Assembly (NCBI GenBank): GCA_023334545.1 | Contig: JAADVB010000135.1 | Span: 1-50,492 of the forward strand | DNA: 50,492 nt | Direction: 5' to 3' | Origin: Salisapilia sapeloensis | Lineage: Eukaryota > Oomycota > Peronosporomycetes > Peronosporales > Salisapiliaceae | Part shown: one piece after another, positions 32,154 to 44,700 of the stretch | How positions within the stretch are numbered: the first letter of the stretch is position 1 | Layout: every line of letters begins with the position of its first letter | The notes under the pieces: generated by a model | Seen by the model: the letters and a program-made list of their open reading frames with translations, nothing else | What the model was told of the DNA's origin: nothing | Databases searched by the model: none | Translations under genes and position numbers: made by a program

Positions 32154-34364
32154 TAGGTTTTAATCATGCCTATCAGCACACTTATCTTCAATTCCAGCTG
32201 GCGATTAGCCAGGTCTGATTCATATACCCAAAGCTAGATAAATATCATACGAATTTCCTGCAGGAGCTTCTTCCGATCACAACGATGCCAAAGAGCACAT
32301 GGTTAAAACAAAATGATGAAAAGTATCCAAAAGGTCATTCATTCCATGCACTCTATGTCCATCGTACTTGCGTGGTCAATTACTACCTTCCATTTGAGGA
32401 CAAGTAGAGCGGGCTTGAGAAGTTGATACATGAAAGGATCGATTTCGAAATATAATTGCTACTTCGATTGAAGCATCTGACCCTTTTCGATTGGCACCAT
32501 GGAGCTCATCAAGCAAGCCTATATTGTTATCAGGTTGAGTTCCGCCTATCAATAGCCTCGGAAAGCATAGAAGAAGAGCATTTACAGTCTTTATAGTCTA
32601 GTGGGTATTTCCATTAATTGCCTTCTTTTTGGAGGCATCGGGTGCGTAGTTTAAATCTATTCGCAAGAATGAGCAAATTTTTTAATATAACACAGAGGAA
32701 ACAAATTAGATGGGTATTTTAGCTTCCGCCTACCAATTTGTTTGCAACGAATGGCACAGATCAATACAGACAATTGCGGCCGTGCTACATATTCTTCAGG
32801 GTCAGAAGATGCCACTGAACGTGTCGTGAAGCTTCCTAGACCTACGATGTACGATAAAACTGCGAACATCGAACAACCTCACTCGGGAGAGTCTGTGTTC
32901 TTCAAGATTTTGTCAAGCTGTTATGACAAAAGCACACCCTACAATCACAAACGTTCGCAGCGTTTATGCCTAAGCGTAGGTCATTTCCAGCCAATGGCCG
33001 CGGTTTCATCACAGAGCTGCGATGAATGTGTCCAAGTCGCCACCTCTACTTCGCCACATTGCTCCAGAAAATCAAACAAAGCTCCTCCAGTCGGCATTGC
33101 CTTCGGGCTATCGGTGCTATACCGACATCTGCTTCGCCACGGTGGGTCTACGCTCTCTATGCGCTCATAAAAATGTAAAATTGGTGAATTTTGCCAAGTT
33201 ACTATCAGTAATAAACATAAACGCTACGAATGTTTGTGGCAGCAGACATTTTTATGACAAATGACATTTATCCTATCCGGCAAACCAGCTGATGCTGACA
33301 CTCTGACTCATCGCGCACTTCTATCAGATAGATGAAAACGATAATTGTTAAAATTGTTCAATTCACCAGTTTGTACGTTCTTGGCATCAGTAGTAACCTC
33401 TTGATCGCGAGCTACGACTGCGATCTACATTCTGCTACTAGTATAGAGGTATATAACAACATCATGTAAACGAATGTCTTAAAGTCAGTGCGTTTGACGA
33501 GAAGATGACACATTTGTTCGTTGGAATCACGCGACACGATGAGAAATTGGCTGTATCGACAGAAGCACCAGTATGAGGTCTTCTTTAACTGTACGACAAG
33601 CTACTACAGAAATCTACATTGCTGAGCCCACCGGAGATAGGCTCATGGATATGCCGTTTGGTAAGTTAACTTACCCTAACATAAGTCCGATCCTTGTGAA
33701 TAAGGACAAGGATAATACACTTTAAAATGATGGAAGCCTGCAGTGAAAACTCTTACGAGCAGTATCGTTGCGCCTGGTTTAAAGTTAAAGCATACAATGG
33801 TTTATGTACATTTCAACATCTATAATACTTCAGCTTATGCTTCAGGATCAGTCAGAAAACTAACATTTAATCACGTCTATTTGCCTTCCAAGACAGAAGT
33901 AATTCGAGTTGCTCGACTTCGCTTTGCTGCAAAATTTTGCTTCCATCAAGTACAAAGCAGACAAGAAAGCATATTCTTCTTCCGTGGTTGAGGATATAGT
34001 AAATGAACTAAGTTCATGAACAAGAGATATAGAGATGACATCTCGGGAATAGTCGAGGACGTTCTTTCGTGAATTTTTACAAGCGCACAGTAGTCCTTTT
34101 ACTGCGTGCAAGGCAGTAGTAGTAAAATATTCCTACTCTTCATATCAGCTGCGCTTCCTGACGCAAAAAGTTTTCCGCAAGTTACCAGACATAGCTCTGC
34201 CAGTTTCATTTCGATTTTCTTATATTTCGCAATAAATGCCACTTACATCGGTGGCGTAGGAGCGATAGCAACAGAAACTGTATAATTAAGTGCACCACAT
34301 TGGAATAAACGAACCGAATACGCTCCGTTGCTCACAACACAAACTCTCTCATCAATCGGCGAAA
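32154..34364. other. Divergent intergenic, 2.2 kb, between the AA17 gene and bZIP copy 2
   Basis: No gene is recognised. An ORF around 32751-33170 on the plus strand has no family match, and overlapping frames around 33000-33260 look like decayed coding sequence at best. The region holds the upstream control regions of both flanking genes. Confidence 0.45.
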
Positions 34365-35600
34365 ATGAATACAGACCCGCCCAACAACGCGCCGTCCAAC
34401 AACGAAACCGCCATGCAACTTGCTTGGTCTCAGTGGTCATTTGACCAGCTCTATTCCGATGGTGGTCAGTCCCTAGCAGTGCATACTCGTCGGAAGCAAA
34501 ATCGTGATTCGATGCGTCGGTCTAGACAGCGTCAGCGAGAGCATATGCAGTCTTTGAAAGACACCGTTTCTCAGCTCGAAGCACAATACCAGAACCTTTT
34601 CTTACAAGAAGCGGATGCGAATAATACCCAAGTGGATGAAGAATTAAAGAAACTCGGCGCTGAAAACCTTTTTCTACGAGCGTCATTACAGAAACAATGG
34701 GACCTACAGCAGAGTTTACAATGGGTGCTAGATGCCCCGAAAGCTCGATCTGATTTATCGTCCGAGTCGCTCCAGAAGACTGTCATGGAGTTAGAGAAAG
34801 AAGAGGTATTAAAGAAATTTGGCTTCGTTCACATTATGACAGAAGCCGCGAATGCCATTATCGTCCAGTCTGACATTCGACTGTGTCAAGTCCAACGCAC
34901 ATTGCTCGAGTCGAATCGACATCAGCCATTCGACACAACAGGCTCTCCTTCACGACAGTCCATTGTCGGCTTGAGGCAGTACAGTATCTTTGGCTGGACA
35001 GTAAATGAGTCACTCTCCAAAGACAATGAAGTCCGATACGTCTACATCAAACGGTTTAAAGGAGTCGATCCGTATACCGTCATGAAAAAGAGCTGGCAAA
35101 CGTACCACTCGCTCGAAAATCTCCAGACGATCAAGTCCGAGACGACTCGACTGGACATTTTACAAGAGCTTGGGTCGGACGCGTATGTCGCTGGCAGGGA
35201 TGTTCGACACCCGGATTCTAGCATCACCTTTCGCTCTCTTTTCATTCGATATCGAATTGCCAGGTCTGCATATGTAGATGAATGGAATCGACCGATGGGT
35301 CCTGGGTACGTCCTCGGCTCCCAATCGATTTCACCCGAGCATAGTGTCAGCGAAGAAGAAATCAAAGGAGAGATTGTTTGGGCAGACATCAGTTCCATCT
35401 TTGAGTTCATTCAAGTGAAAGAAGATGGAAGTCTAATCGACGATGACACGACCGACGATGAAAAATATTGTGAAGTTCGATTTACAGGCAGAACTGACTA
35501 CAAGAGTGCCGAGAGTGCGTATAGAAACACAGGAGATACGATGCTTCTCGTCTTGCGATGGGAAGAACTACACATCGGACCAGTTGTAAAGATTTCCTAA
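34365..35600 (+). CDS. bZIP transcription factor with C-terminal START-like (M96-type) domain, copy 2
   Basis: This is a 411-aa intronless paralog of 29242-30489; upstream the frame opens only from a GTG at 34290, so the ATG at 34365 is the start. It has the same layout: the box LAWSQWSFDQL (19-29), the basic region NRDSMRRSRQRQ (N46 to Q57, identical to copy 1 through the first ten residues), zipper leucines L64, L71 and L78, a coiled coil to about 135, then the START-like part with RQYSIFGWTVNESLSKDNEV, RLDILQELGSDAYVAGRDVR and RWEELHIGPVVKIS. The linker between the coiled coil and the START-like part, and the middle of that domain, differ most from copy 1. It is expected to be a nuclear dimeric DNA-binding protein; heterodimers with copy 1 are possible. 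Its end converges on the MFS gene, 88 bp apart. Confidence 0.75.
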   Translation: MNTDPPNNAPSNNETAMQLAWSQWSFDQLYSDGGQSLAVHTRRKQNRDSMRRSRQRQREHMQSLKDTVSQLEAQYQNLFLQEADANNTQVDEELKKLGAENLFLRASLQKQWDLQQSLQWVLDAPKARSDLSSESLQKTVMELEKEEVLKKFGFVHIMTEAANAIIVQSDIRLCQVQRTLLESNRHQPFDTTGSPSRQSIVGLRQYSIFGWTVNESLSKDNEVRYVYIKRFKGVDPYTVMKKSWQTYHSLENLQTIKSETTRLDILQELGSDAYVAGRDVRHPDSSITFRSLFIRYRIARSAYVDEWNRPMGPGYVLGSQSISPEHSVSEEEIKGEIVWADISSIFEFIQVKEDGSLIDDDTTDDEKYCEVRFTGRTDYKSAESAYRNTGDTMLLVLRWEELHIGPVVKIS

Positions 35601-35688
35601 TGAAAATACATCCATGTGCAGGCATAAACCAATCTATTTTGAATTCATCTTGTTAATGGAAGAGGTACCGGAAGCCGGTGAATACGCC

Positions 35689-37170
35689 CTAGGCGTTTGC
35701 TCGATCAGGCGTTGATGCTGATCGGAAGTGGTCGCTAGGAGTAAGACTGTCCGTCGCCCATGACTCGACATCCTTTCCTTTCGGCTCGTAGCCGAAGAAG
35801 AAGAGGATGATGCAGACGAAGACGAGGATACCACCAAAGACCCACATTATAGCCTGGAGACTCATTTCCCATACTTGGAACATGTGAGCGCACAGGTACG
35901 GTCCGGAGAAGGCACCAATGCGACTAAAGCCAGACGGGTAGGCAGAGCCCATGCCACGAATGGCTGTCGGGTAGTTCTCAGGCGTGTACGAGTATACACA
36001 TCCCCATGCACCGAGGATGAAGAACGAGAGAAGGCATCCTGCGACCATGACCGGGCCTTCCTCTGCCGGAACGTAGCCGAGAGCAATAGCACTGACGAAG
36101 GAGAGGAGGAGGTACACGACCAAGGTCATACGACGGCCAATCACTTCGACTAGCGCGGCAGCTGAGAAGTAACCTGGGAGCTGGCACGCAGTGATAATCA
36201 GAATGTTCTCCCATTTGCCATTGATGTTGTATCCGGACAGAGCAATGAGCGAAGGCAAGTACACGAAGATGGCGTAGTATGACATGGAGATACCGATCCA
36301 AAGTGTCCATAGAACGATCGTACGAACGGTGAAAGGAGGCTTGAACAGCAGCTCAATGCGCTTGAGGTGAGACTCTGGCAGCTCTGGCGCCGGGGCAGCG
36401 TCGGCTTCAGATAGTTCCTTGGGTGTGTCCTTGTCTTCTTCGAAAACTGGCATGTCGTGCTTGCGTTCCATCATTTCGACAATCGCAAAGGCTTCTTCGT
36501 ACCGTCCAACGCTTGCCAGCCATTTGGGAGATTCTGGGATCCAGAAACGAATGACGATCGAGTACAGGACGGGAATGAGGCAGACCCAGAAGGTTTCACG
36601 CCATCCGATTTTCGGAGCAAGGCCAAAAGCGAGGAGAACAGCGAGCATGACACCGATTGCCCAGAAGGCTTCGAGCAGAACGATAATTTTACCACGAGTC
36701 TTCTTCGGCGACAGCTCCTGGACCAATGTAGACGCCACTGGTAGTTCGCCTCCGAGACCGATACCAGAGATGATACGGAACGCAACGATGGACGGGAAGT
36801 TCCACGCAGCACCACAAAGACCGAGACCGATGAGGAAGAGCACCATGGTAACCATGAACATCATCCGGCGACCGAACTTGTCGGCCAAGTTACCGAACGG
36901 GAAAGAACCGATGAAGGATCCGACAAATACCGCTCCGCCCAAAAAGGAGCTTTCGTTCGGAGTCATGGGAATGTCCTCAGCAATGCGGGTCATCGTGTAC
37001 GTGAAAATGAAGGTTTCCATTGAGTCCATGGCCCAGCCGACACCGGTGAGAAGAATGAGCTGGATATACCACCACGAGAGTCCCATGAAAACTCCCGGGT
37101 GCTTGACACCGATGGCGTCGATGCGAGCAGTAACCTTGCGCACAGCGTCTAGATGATCTTGTCCCTTCAT
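35689..37170 (-). CDS. MFS transporter, sugar-transporter / SV2-like type
   Basis: This is a 493-aa, 12-helix MFS protein without introns. Signature sequences: GVGWAMDSMETFIFTY (helix 1 with the conserved Asp), FGNLADKFGRRMMFM (loop 2-3 motif), FRIISGIGLGGELPVAST (helix 4), RFWIPESPKWLASVGRYEEA (the P-E-S-P-x-W-L box after helix 6), and a long charged central loop with KHDMPVFEEDKDTPKE. The second half has PENYPTAIRGMGSAYPSGFSR, as in SVOP/SV2 and aromatic-acid or sugar symporters. This is an H+-coupled solute carrier of the plasma membrane or an endomembrane; the substrate is not evident. The start is the ATG at 37170. The C-terminal tail is hydrophilic. Confidence 0.87.
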   Translation of the reverse strand: MKGQDHLDAVRKVTARIDAIGVKHPGVFMGLSWWYIQLILLTGVGWAMDSMETFIFTYTMTRIAEDIPMTPNESSFLGGAVFVGSFIGSFPFGNLADKFGRRMMFMVTMVLFLIGLGLCGAAWNFPSIVAFRIISGIGLGGELPVASTLVQELSPKKTRGKIIVLLEAFWAIGVMLAVLLAFGLAPKIGWRETFWVCLIPVLYSIVIRFWIPESPKWLASVGRYEEAFAIVEMMERKHDMPVFEEDKDTPKELSEADAAPAPELPESHLKRIELLFKPPFTVRTIVLWTLWIGISMSYYAIFVYLPSLIALSGYNINGKWENILIITACQLPGYFSAAALVEVIGRRMTLVVYLLLSFVSAIALGYVPAEEGPVMVAGCLLSFFILGAWGCVYSYTPENYPTAIRGMGSAYPSGFSRIGAFSGPYLCAHMFQVWEMSLQAIMWVFGGILVFVCIILFFFGYEPKGKDVESWATDSLTPSDHFRSASTPDRANA

Positions 37171-38750
37171 AATGAGTGTATGCAGTCAATGCCTCGAGAA
37201 GCTCGGTGGTAAGTGTAGGCTGGAGGTATGCGTTTGATGGCGAGACGAAAAATGGTTTGCTTTTGATCGCGTTATGAGCAGCGAGTCGCACGAACGACAG
37301 CGAGTGGATGAAAGAAGTGCAGTAGCATAGAGTCTGTCGTTAGTACATCCTGATGAATACAAATGACAAGTGCACTGATGGGCAGCTGATCGTGATGGGT
37401 GGTATTGATGGACGTAGCCGTGGCATTGGGTAAAGAAGATGGACGCCATGGGTGCAAATGATAATCCTTCTCTTGTCTCGTTCATGGTATCGAGTCGTCG
37501 CATGGGTACAGGGTGCTGAAAGTATCAGCTAGAGACCATCAATCGCACATTAGATATTGATAGGAACGCTGGTTCGCGATGAAAGATGGACTCGCTGCTT
37601 CGTCTATACTCGATTTCCAACCCATTTCTCGCTTGATTTTATTCGAGGTCATCACCAGCAATAGCACGTGTCTCGGTAAATCCTGCTATCAAAGATGGCC
37701 TTCGTTTTGGATATTTTGCCCGCGTGGTTGATAAAGCATCGCAAGCTTTCTATAAATACGATATATTTATGGTTGTTGTATTACCTCGTGGTACTCATTA
37801 CTTGGTGGTAGGTCGGGTCATTTTAAACATAGCAGTACGTTTAGCTGAGTGCATTGATTCCATCGGAGATCGACTCATTGTCGGATCATATTTAGTTGTG
37901 GTCAGAGTGTCCACGATCAGCATTGTTGCGGCCTAACGATACGAAAAAACTTTCTCATACTAATGATGCGGTCATGTTATGAGAAACCCTTGACAGGTCA
38001 ATCCATGATATCACGTCAAATTGCTCCAGGTTTCCAAACATGAACAATGTCTTCCATGGACATCTCCGGTGAACTGATCAATGTTCGAGCCAGGGCTACT
38101 GAATATTGAAAACTCTTGAGATAGTTTTGCTCAAATAAAAAATCCGATACTGCAACATATTTTTTCAATACAATGACACCTAATTACTTTCGGAGCCCTG
38201 CCAATGAACACGTCCGTCGTGCTTAGAAATCCAGCGTGATGCAATTGCGAGGATATACTAGTTATAGTTAGTTTTCTATGAATCAATGATTTGTGTCTAC
38301 TGTGGTAGTGTTGAACGCCTGCTTATAGAATAAGAATGTAAACGATGCTCGAGCATGTTGTGGTCACTAGCATGAATGATGATAGAACAGCTCATGTGTA
38401 TTAGATCCAGTCTGAAAGATCAATCCTCTATTAATAAAGATATATGGATGCAAAGAACTATCAAATTTTATTTGGGGTAAGTCGGGTGGAAATAAAATCC
38501 AATTCAAGATAGACATGATGTAATCGTGAGAAATCAGCGCGCAGGTAGAGGAAGAATACGTCAACTATTCATGTTGGAACTAGGCAAAGGAATAGAAAGT
38601 GGTAAATGCTAAATGTATTATCCAAGAAAGATTGATTGATCATCAAAGCACACTATTGTCTTTGCGTTTTTGCTTGCTACTGATGTGATTTCGGTACAAT
38701 ACCGCTTTGTAGAGTACAAGCGAACATCTTGCTGCCCCTTTCAGTCTCTG
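37171..38750. other. Intergenic, 1.6 kb, no gene recognised
   Basis: This is the upstream region of the MFS gene and the downstream region of VPS13 (both minus strand). ORFs such as 37186-37503 (minus) show no domain or family match. No repeat or RNA gene is seen. Confidence 0.5.
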
Positions 38751-41700
38751 TTAGTTTGAACCTGCACCGAACAGGTCAAATGTATCTGCCGTATCGTTAC
38801 CATCGCCCGAGCTCCGGAAGAGAATGGTGACTGGCCGGCGACTTCCTCGCACTAGTTCAACAAACTGTCGTGCAGATATTACTTGCTGCCCAGCCACCTG
38901 TAGCACATAATCACCCTGGGAAATTCGTCCAGTGGAAGCAGCTTCACTTCCATCAACGCAGTCTTTCACGACGACGTTTCCAGCAGCATCTTGCTGTGCC
39001 AATATCCCAAGCGACGTCCCGCGGAAAGTAACTTCATACTCGCCCTCGTTCTGCTGGGTACGTGACGCAGAAGCTTCACTGTCTCCAAACAAGTCGTGCG
39101 GATCGTCACTCGTCGACTGCGACCGGGATGACGAAAGTGAAGAGTTCAACTCGTCTCCAATGATCAACACGTTCGCAGCCCACCACGATTGCGCTTCTTG
39201 ATGTGTGAACGCAGCAGTGTATCCAGGCTTTTGCTGAATTCGAGCAGTCTTTCGTGTCGCATAGACATCGCATGCGCTCGTGCGGACAGTAAAGTAGACA
39301 TCGCCAGACGTTAGGAATGTCGGTGTGTATCCCCACGCAAAGACCACGACCGCCCGATCGGAGCTCCAAGTCGTCAGCTGCGCACCATCCTCAGCGTTCA
39401 CAGCAGAGCTGCGAACACCAGACACCTTAGATTTGCCTGCAGGCAGCACATGAAGCTCTGCTCCATCGCTCAGCGTCGCAGAGATCGCCAAGGTCTTTCT
39501 CGAATTGTTCAGAATACCGAGAGCGACGCACACACGAGCCTCGAGGCCAGTATGGTTCGAGTCCCAGTCAAAGACCAAATGCTGTACTTGCTGCAGGAAA
39601 TCAGTGGACGATGAAGTGTACTTATCCAACGCATAGGAATGCTTCTGTAAGATCTGGCGGTTGCTTAGCGACTGCTTCGTGAACTGCACGCCACTTGCCG
39701 ATTGACCCAAACTCGGGTCTGCCTTGCCCATGATCGTCGACACGATGGAGGAGACACCACCCGTGACAACGCTCGAGACAAGCGATGTCACTTGAATTGA
39801 CTCAATTAAACCCAACGCTTGGCTTTTAACAGACTTTTCATAAAATGTCGAGAGCGATCCGACTAGCGCTTCTTGCGTCGCTAGGGCATGCGACAGCTTG
39901 TACTCATCCAAACGTATGGACGCGTCATCGATCTTCACTTTCAAATTCGAAAGCCAAAAGCCCATGTCATAGCTTCCACCGTCCGATCCTCCGTCTTTCG
40001 TAAAGCTCACGCGGACACGAAGTGGTTCAATCACGCCGTGCTCAATGTATACTTTATGACCGGTAAAAGGCGTATTTGAGCTACCAGTCGTTCGTGCCTC
40101 ATCCGACGACACAGCAAAGTAAGACAGAATGTTTTTATCCGTCTCTCGATCCTGACGCTCTGCACTTGCAGCGTTGGACATGGACGACAGAGACCTACGT
40201 TCAAAGTGGGAGAGTGTATCCATCGCAAGTGCGTTGAGTCGATCGACAAAGCGCATGGACGTTGCCAAGTGCACTTCCTGCACAGATACGTGCAGACGTT
40301 CGACCCACGTGTACTTGGAGTGAGGTTTCTCAACGTAAGAGACGGCTAAGAAGTACTCTGAACCGATAGATCGGACAGGACGTAGTACTGTAGGGTACTT
40401 GGAGCGAGGCAGAAGATCATCAATTTGCATGCTCATCACATTCAACTTGCCCTGCTTCCCGCTCGATGAGACCGTCAGCTCCGAGTTGATCTGGGAGATG
40501 CCAAGCCTCGCCACACGTTCTTGCGTCGATCGTGCTGTTGGAACGTATCCACCTGCCGAGTTGTGTTTATCCGAAAGCGTAAAGATCATACCAGCAATCT
40601 GAGAATGGAACGTCATCTTGTCCCACCCACTTACATCTTCTTCATCGCCGTGTTCAGACCCTTCCTGGTCCATGAGATCGATCGCTACCACAAACGTAGC
40701 GTCGTACATAGTTCCACGCTTCACTGTCACTTGCAGTCCGACTCGTTCGCCACTATTGTTTAACGCTGGTACTTTGAGTTCCATCGTCGCGACGTGGTTG
40801 ACGGAAAACACATCCGTCCATCCATAATCCTGGTCTGTAATGACGGAAGCTCGCAGCTGAGACCGACGTCCTGTCGCCCAGTACAGAGCATACGAGTCCC
40901 CTCGAGCTAAGATGTGGTGGGCAGCGTCACCTGACAGACCCTCCACTCCAGACGATGGCATCGTCTCGTACAAGAGCACCGTGTGTGGCGTCCGGTTCAC
41001 GAGTAAGTATCGTGGGATGACACTCACCAGCGTTGTGATGGAGCCAAAGTGCCTCGTCGCGTAGTCGGCAGACACACCCAACTCGTACAACATATTTGCA
41101 TCTCGGCCGACACTTCCCGACCGCAAGGTTAGGCATTCATCCTGCCAGCTCAGCTTACGAGGGTCTGCTGTGAACCGAGACGACCAGTGTGCAGTGTCCA
41201 TGCACATACGCACTACAGGCGCTTCCTCCTCATCGTTACCTGCCGTTGAGAACGCAGATATTTCGGCATTTCCTACGCGTGCACGTGCTGCGTACGGAGG
41301 GAGGTATGCCTCTCGATCTGAGATGCCTCCGTAGATGAGCTCCAGCCCAGTTCGATTGACAAACCAGATAGGTGCGTACAACACAATATGCACTGCTTTT
41401 CCAGGTCGAGATAGCACTTGGATGAAGAGTTTGAACGATCGTCCGTCGTCCCGCTTTAGCATCTCAGACAGGAGCTGGCCAGTCTTAGTCGCAGCATGCG
41501 TAAGTTGTAACCATCGACTTTCCCGACAGCCTTGCACGTGCAGCGCGAACTGTGGTCGTTGTGTCGCGTCACTCCACCACACGCCACTCTGGTCACCAAC
41601 TTCAACCGACTGCTTCGGAGACTCGACAATGTTCTGCGTCTGCCGGACGGCGCTCTTAAGCCGGAACTGGAAGGGAACTGGAAGCTTATTCAAAAGTACA

Positions 41701-44700
41701 ATTGGTTCTGAGATACTAATGACTCGAAGGGACTGCTCTATCGTAGTCGAGACACAGAAGACAGCCTTTGGCTGGTTCTTAGCCGTCGCCTCCACTTGTA
41801 GATCAGAGACCGAGTGCGTTTGCGTTGGAATCGGAGCACTCCAGGCATAATCCGATCCAGACGGACGCACCCGTAGCTCCGAGCCGAGCGACAGCTTAAG
41901 TGGAATAGCAGTCTCCTGCAATGGTACCAACGTACCAACCTCCACGGGTGCATGCCACGATGGGTCATTCACAAGCATGTCGACACTAATGGACAATTTG
42001 CTCACTAATTTCACTGGAGATGACAACGACAGAACGATACGTCCATCCACTAGCTTCGAGTATCCATTCAGCACATACTGCGACTGTCCTCGCGTGTTGT
42101 GTACCAACTGGAACGGACGAGAGCCAAGCTCTTCAAAAGTAATGTTGAACAGTGGCTGGAAGTCAGATCCGAGCAACTCGAGGCACAGACTTAGATTTTC
42201 CGTCCGTTCCTGTAGAGAATACTTTCGCACGACACCACTACCACGACCAACACGATGGATGTAGTGCACATCTCCAATGCCTTTGTTCGGCAGTACTTGT
42301 GGCTCTGTCGACATTTTGTCACCCATGAGCCAATACCGAATCTCTAGTCCAGTGTCATTTTGCAGCACACATGGCGCCATTTTCTTTTCATCGTTCGCAG
42401 GTGACAAAAGTGACTCGCGAAGAGCTGCGTGGGACGTATCATGTCGCCGCTTCCATGCGCCACCTGCAGATGCCACGACTTCTAGCAGTTGATGTGTGAC
42501 GATCATATCCAACGGCTGATTCGCAGTCAGGATGATATGGAGTTCACTATCAGAGCTACCAAACAGGTCGTGCTGCTGTGAATCGTTCTTCATTGTCCCT
42601 TGTACAGAGACTTCAAGTGTCCATTCGGAGCACATCGGATGCCATTTGCGCGTGTCCGGACTATAGTACGAGATGATCGTCGTTAACGCTCCACCACCAG
42701 AGACGGATGCAAGTCCTTCTGTAGATGCGTCATTGACGTTTAAAAAGAAATTTCCACGCTGCATTTCGAGCTGAGCTAGTCCCATATCACATCCGCCGCA
42801 GTCGTTGATGAGAGTCAACGTCATAGACTCGACTTCGCACGTAAAGTAGCGATGTAGCTCCAGCGGAGTTTCCATCTCCTCTGGCTGGGACGATCTATGC
42901 TTGATCAATTTACTGCGACTCGATGGACTAGACAGTGTATGATGTCGACGCTGACGTTTAAGCACACTTGCCTGCTGCTTTATGCTTTCATACTCGTTTA
43001 TACTACTCGTTAAATCCTGCAACGTGTCTGTCATGGTGCACACATCTTGATACGACAAGTAAACTTCGATCGGACTGAATTTAAGCGCGACAATCTGTTG
43101 TCGTTGACCTGCATTCGGGAACAAGTCATTTACGTCGACATGCAAGTCACAAGGTTCGAGGATCTGGATCTTTGCTTCCGAGGTACCATTCGGACCGACT
43201 AAACGCTGAACGTTTTGTAAGTAGACTTGAATACCTTTTGCGTCTGCTACGAGACTGCTTTGAACGTCCAAGTCAGTCGTGTTAGCTTTTGATCGCCCAC
43301 GCTTGGACTCTGGATTGATCGTTCCTCGAAGAGTACAGTCAGCACCGAGCATGATCTGAGGACTCGTACGAGAGTACGCTTCTTGCGGCAATGCAACAGA
43401 CATGCGTTTCGCGGCAAGAGAGATGGCGATGACAAACTCTGGTCCATCTGCTTCCGTCAGCATCTTCGTGACGCTTTTCGGATTGGAACTGTCGGCAACA
43501 CCAAACAAGTCTTCCGGATCGTCCGTCTCCATCTGCTTTGCATCGTCCTTATCAGAGGACTTATGAGGAAGCATGAAAAAATCGACGATGCCAAGAAGAG
43601 GCTTAGGCACAGCAACGCCACGCATGCCATTTAACTGAATGTCGACATGGCAGTGCAGCTCGTCTTCGTTCCAAGTGTACACCACCTTTGCCTCTTCGGT
43701 ACATGCTGCCAGCGTTCCTACAGGTAAAAATTCATCTGAAGTGTCCGATTGCTCCTTGCTTTCAGATTGCAACAGAGACGCAACAGCGTCGTTTTCATGC
43801 GACTGTCTAGCAGTATTCACTTGCGCATCCTGGACGACAAAGGCACCAAGACAGACGCAGACAGTCGGGTCTGCGTCATTTCGCTGAGATAAAGCAACGT
43901 CCAAGTTCGTCGCTGTTAGCTCCACAAGCGCTCTTTGCTGAAATGCATCATCTGTCCTAGAGCTCGTAATCACTTCTTCCAACAGTTTGCATCGAACGTG
44001 CTGTGTGGTAAAAGCGACATGCAACGTCACATCCTCCATGTCAGTACGAGAATACATGTAGTTAATGTTCGGTCGAGTAGGTGACAACGATCTATCTGTC
44101 GCCTCGTCTTCACTTTTCTCATTCGGAAGATCATCTGCTCCAAAGTTTTGCTGTATCAGAGCTACGAACATCAAATAGTGATCACGCATGATCTCGAGTG
44201 CTACATCTGACATGGAGCAGGCAATGTTAAACCGAGGTAGAGGACTCGGATCATCCAGCGTCACGTGGTTCGTAAACAGGTCTTCCAAATGCACGCCAAC
44301 CTCCAGTGGATTCGCAAGCACACTTTTATACTGCACTTTGCCCATGGCATCAGACGACAAGGTCGTGCAGTAGACATTTACACCCGTGGCGCGTAGTTTT
44401 TTACAGTCTGCACGAACTGAGATGCATGTGTCAGACCGTTGGATGGCACTATCCAACGCCTGATCAAAGACGACTTCCTTCACACGCTCGACTTCTCCTC
44501 CTTTCTCGCCATAGTAATGAATGGCGCTGAGAGGATAGTGCTCTAACTCGAACGTCTCGGTCGTTAGTTTGATATGACTCCGTTCTTCCATCTGAAGAGG
44601 TAGGATCACCGTCGAATTAACCGCAGATACTTGGAAGGTCACACTGCCCTGTTGCTCGCTTAGCAGTAGCTGTGTAGCATTCATGAGTGTCTGACTAAGC

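Noticed and set aside
32751-33170. Plus-strand ORF of about 140 codons, with overlapping ORFs to 33264
   Set aside because: No ATG-proximal promoter match or recognisable domain in any frame. It could be decayed coding sequence, but I cannot support a gene or pseudogene call.
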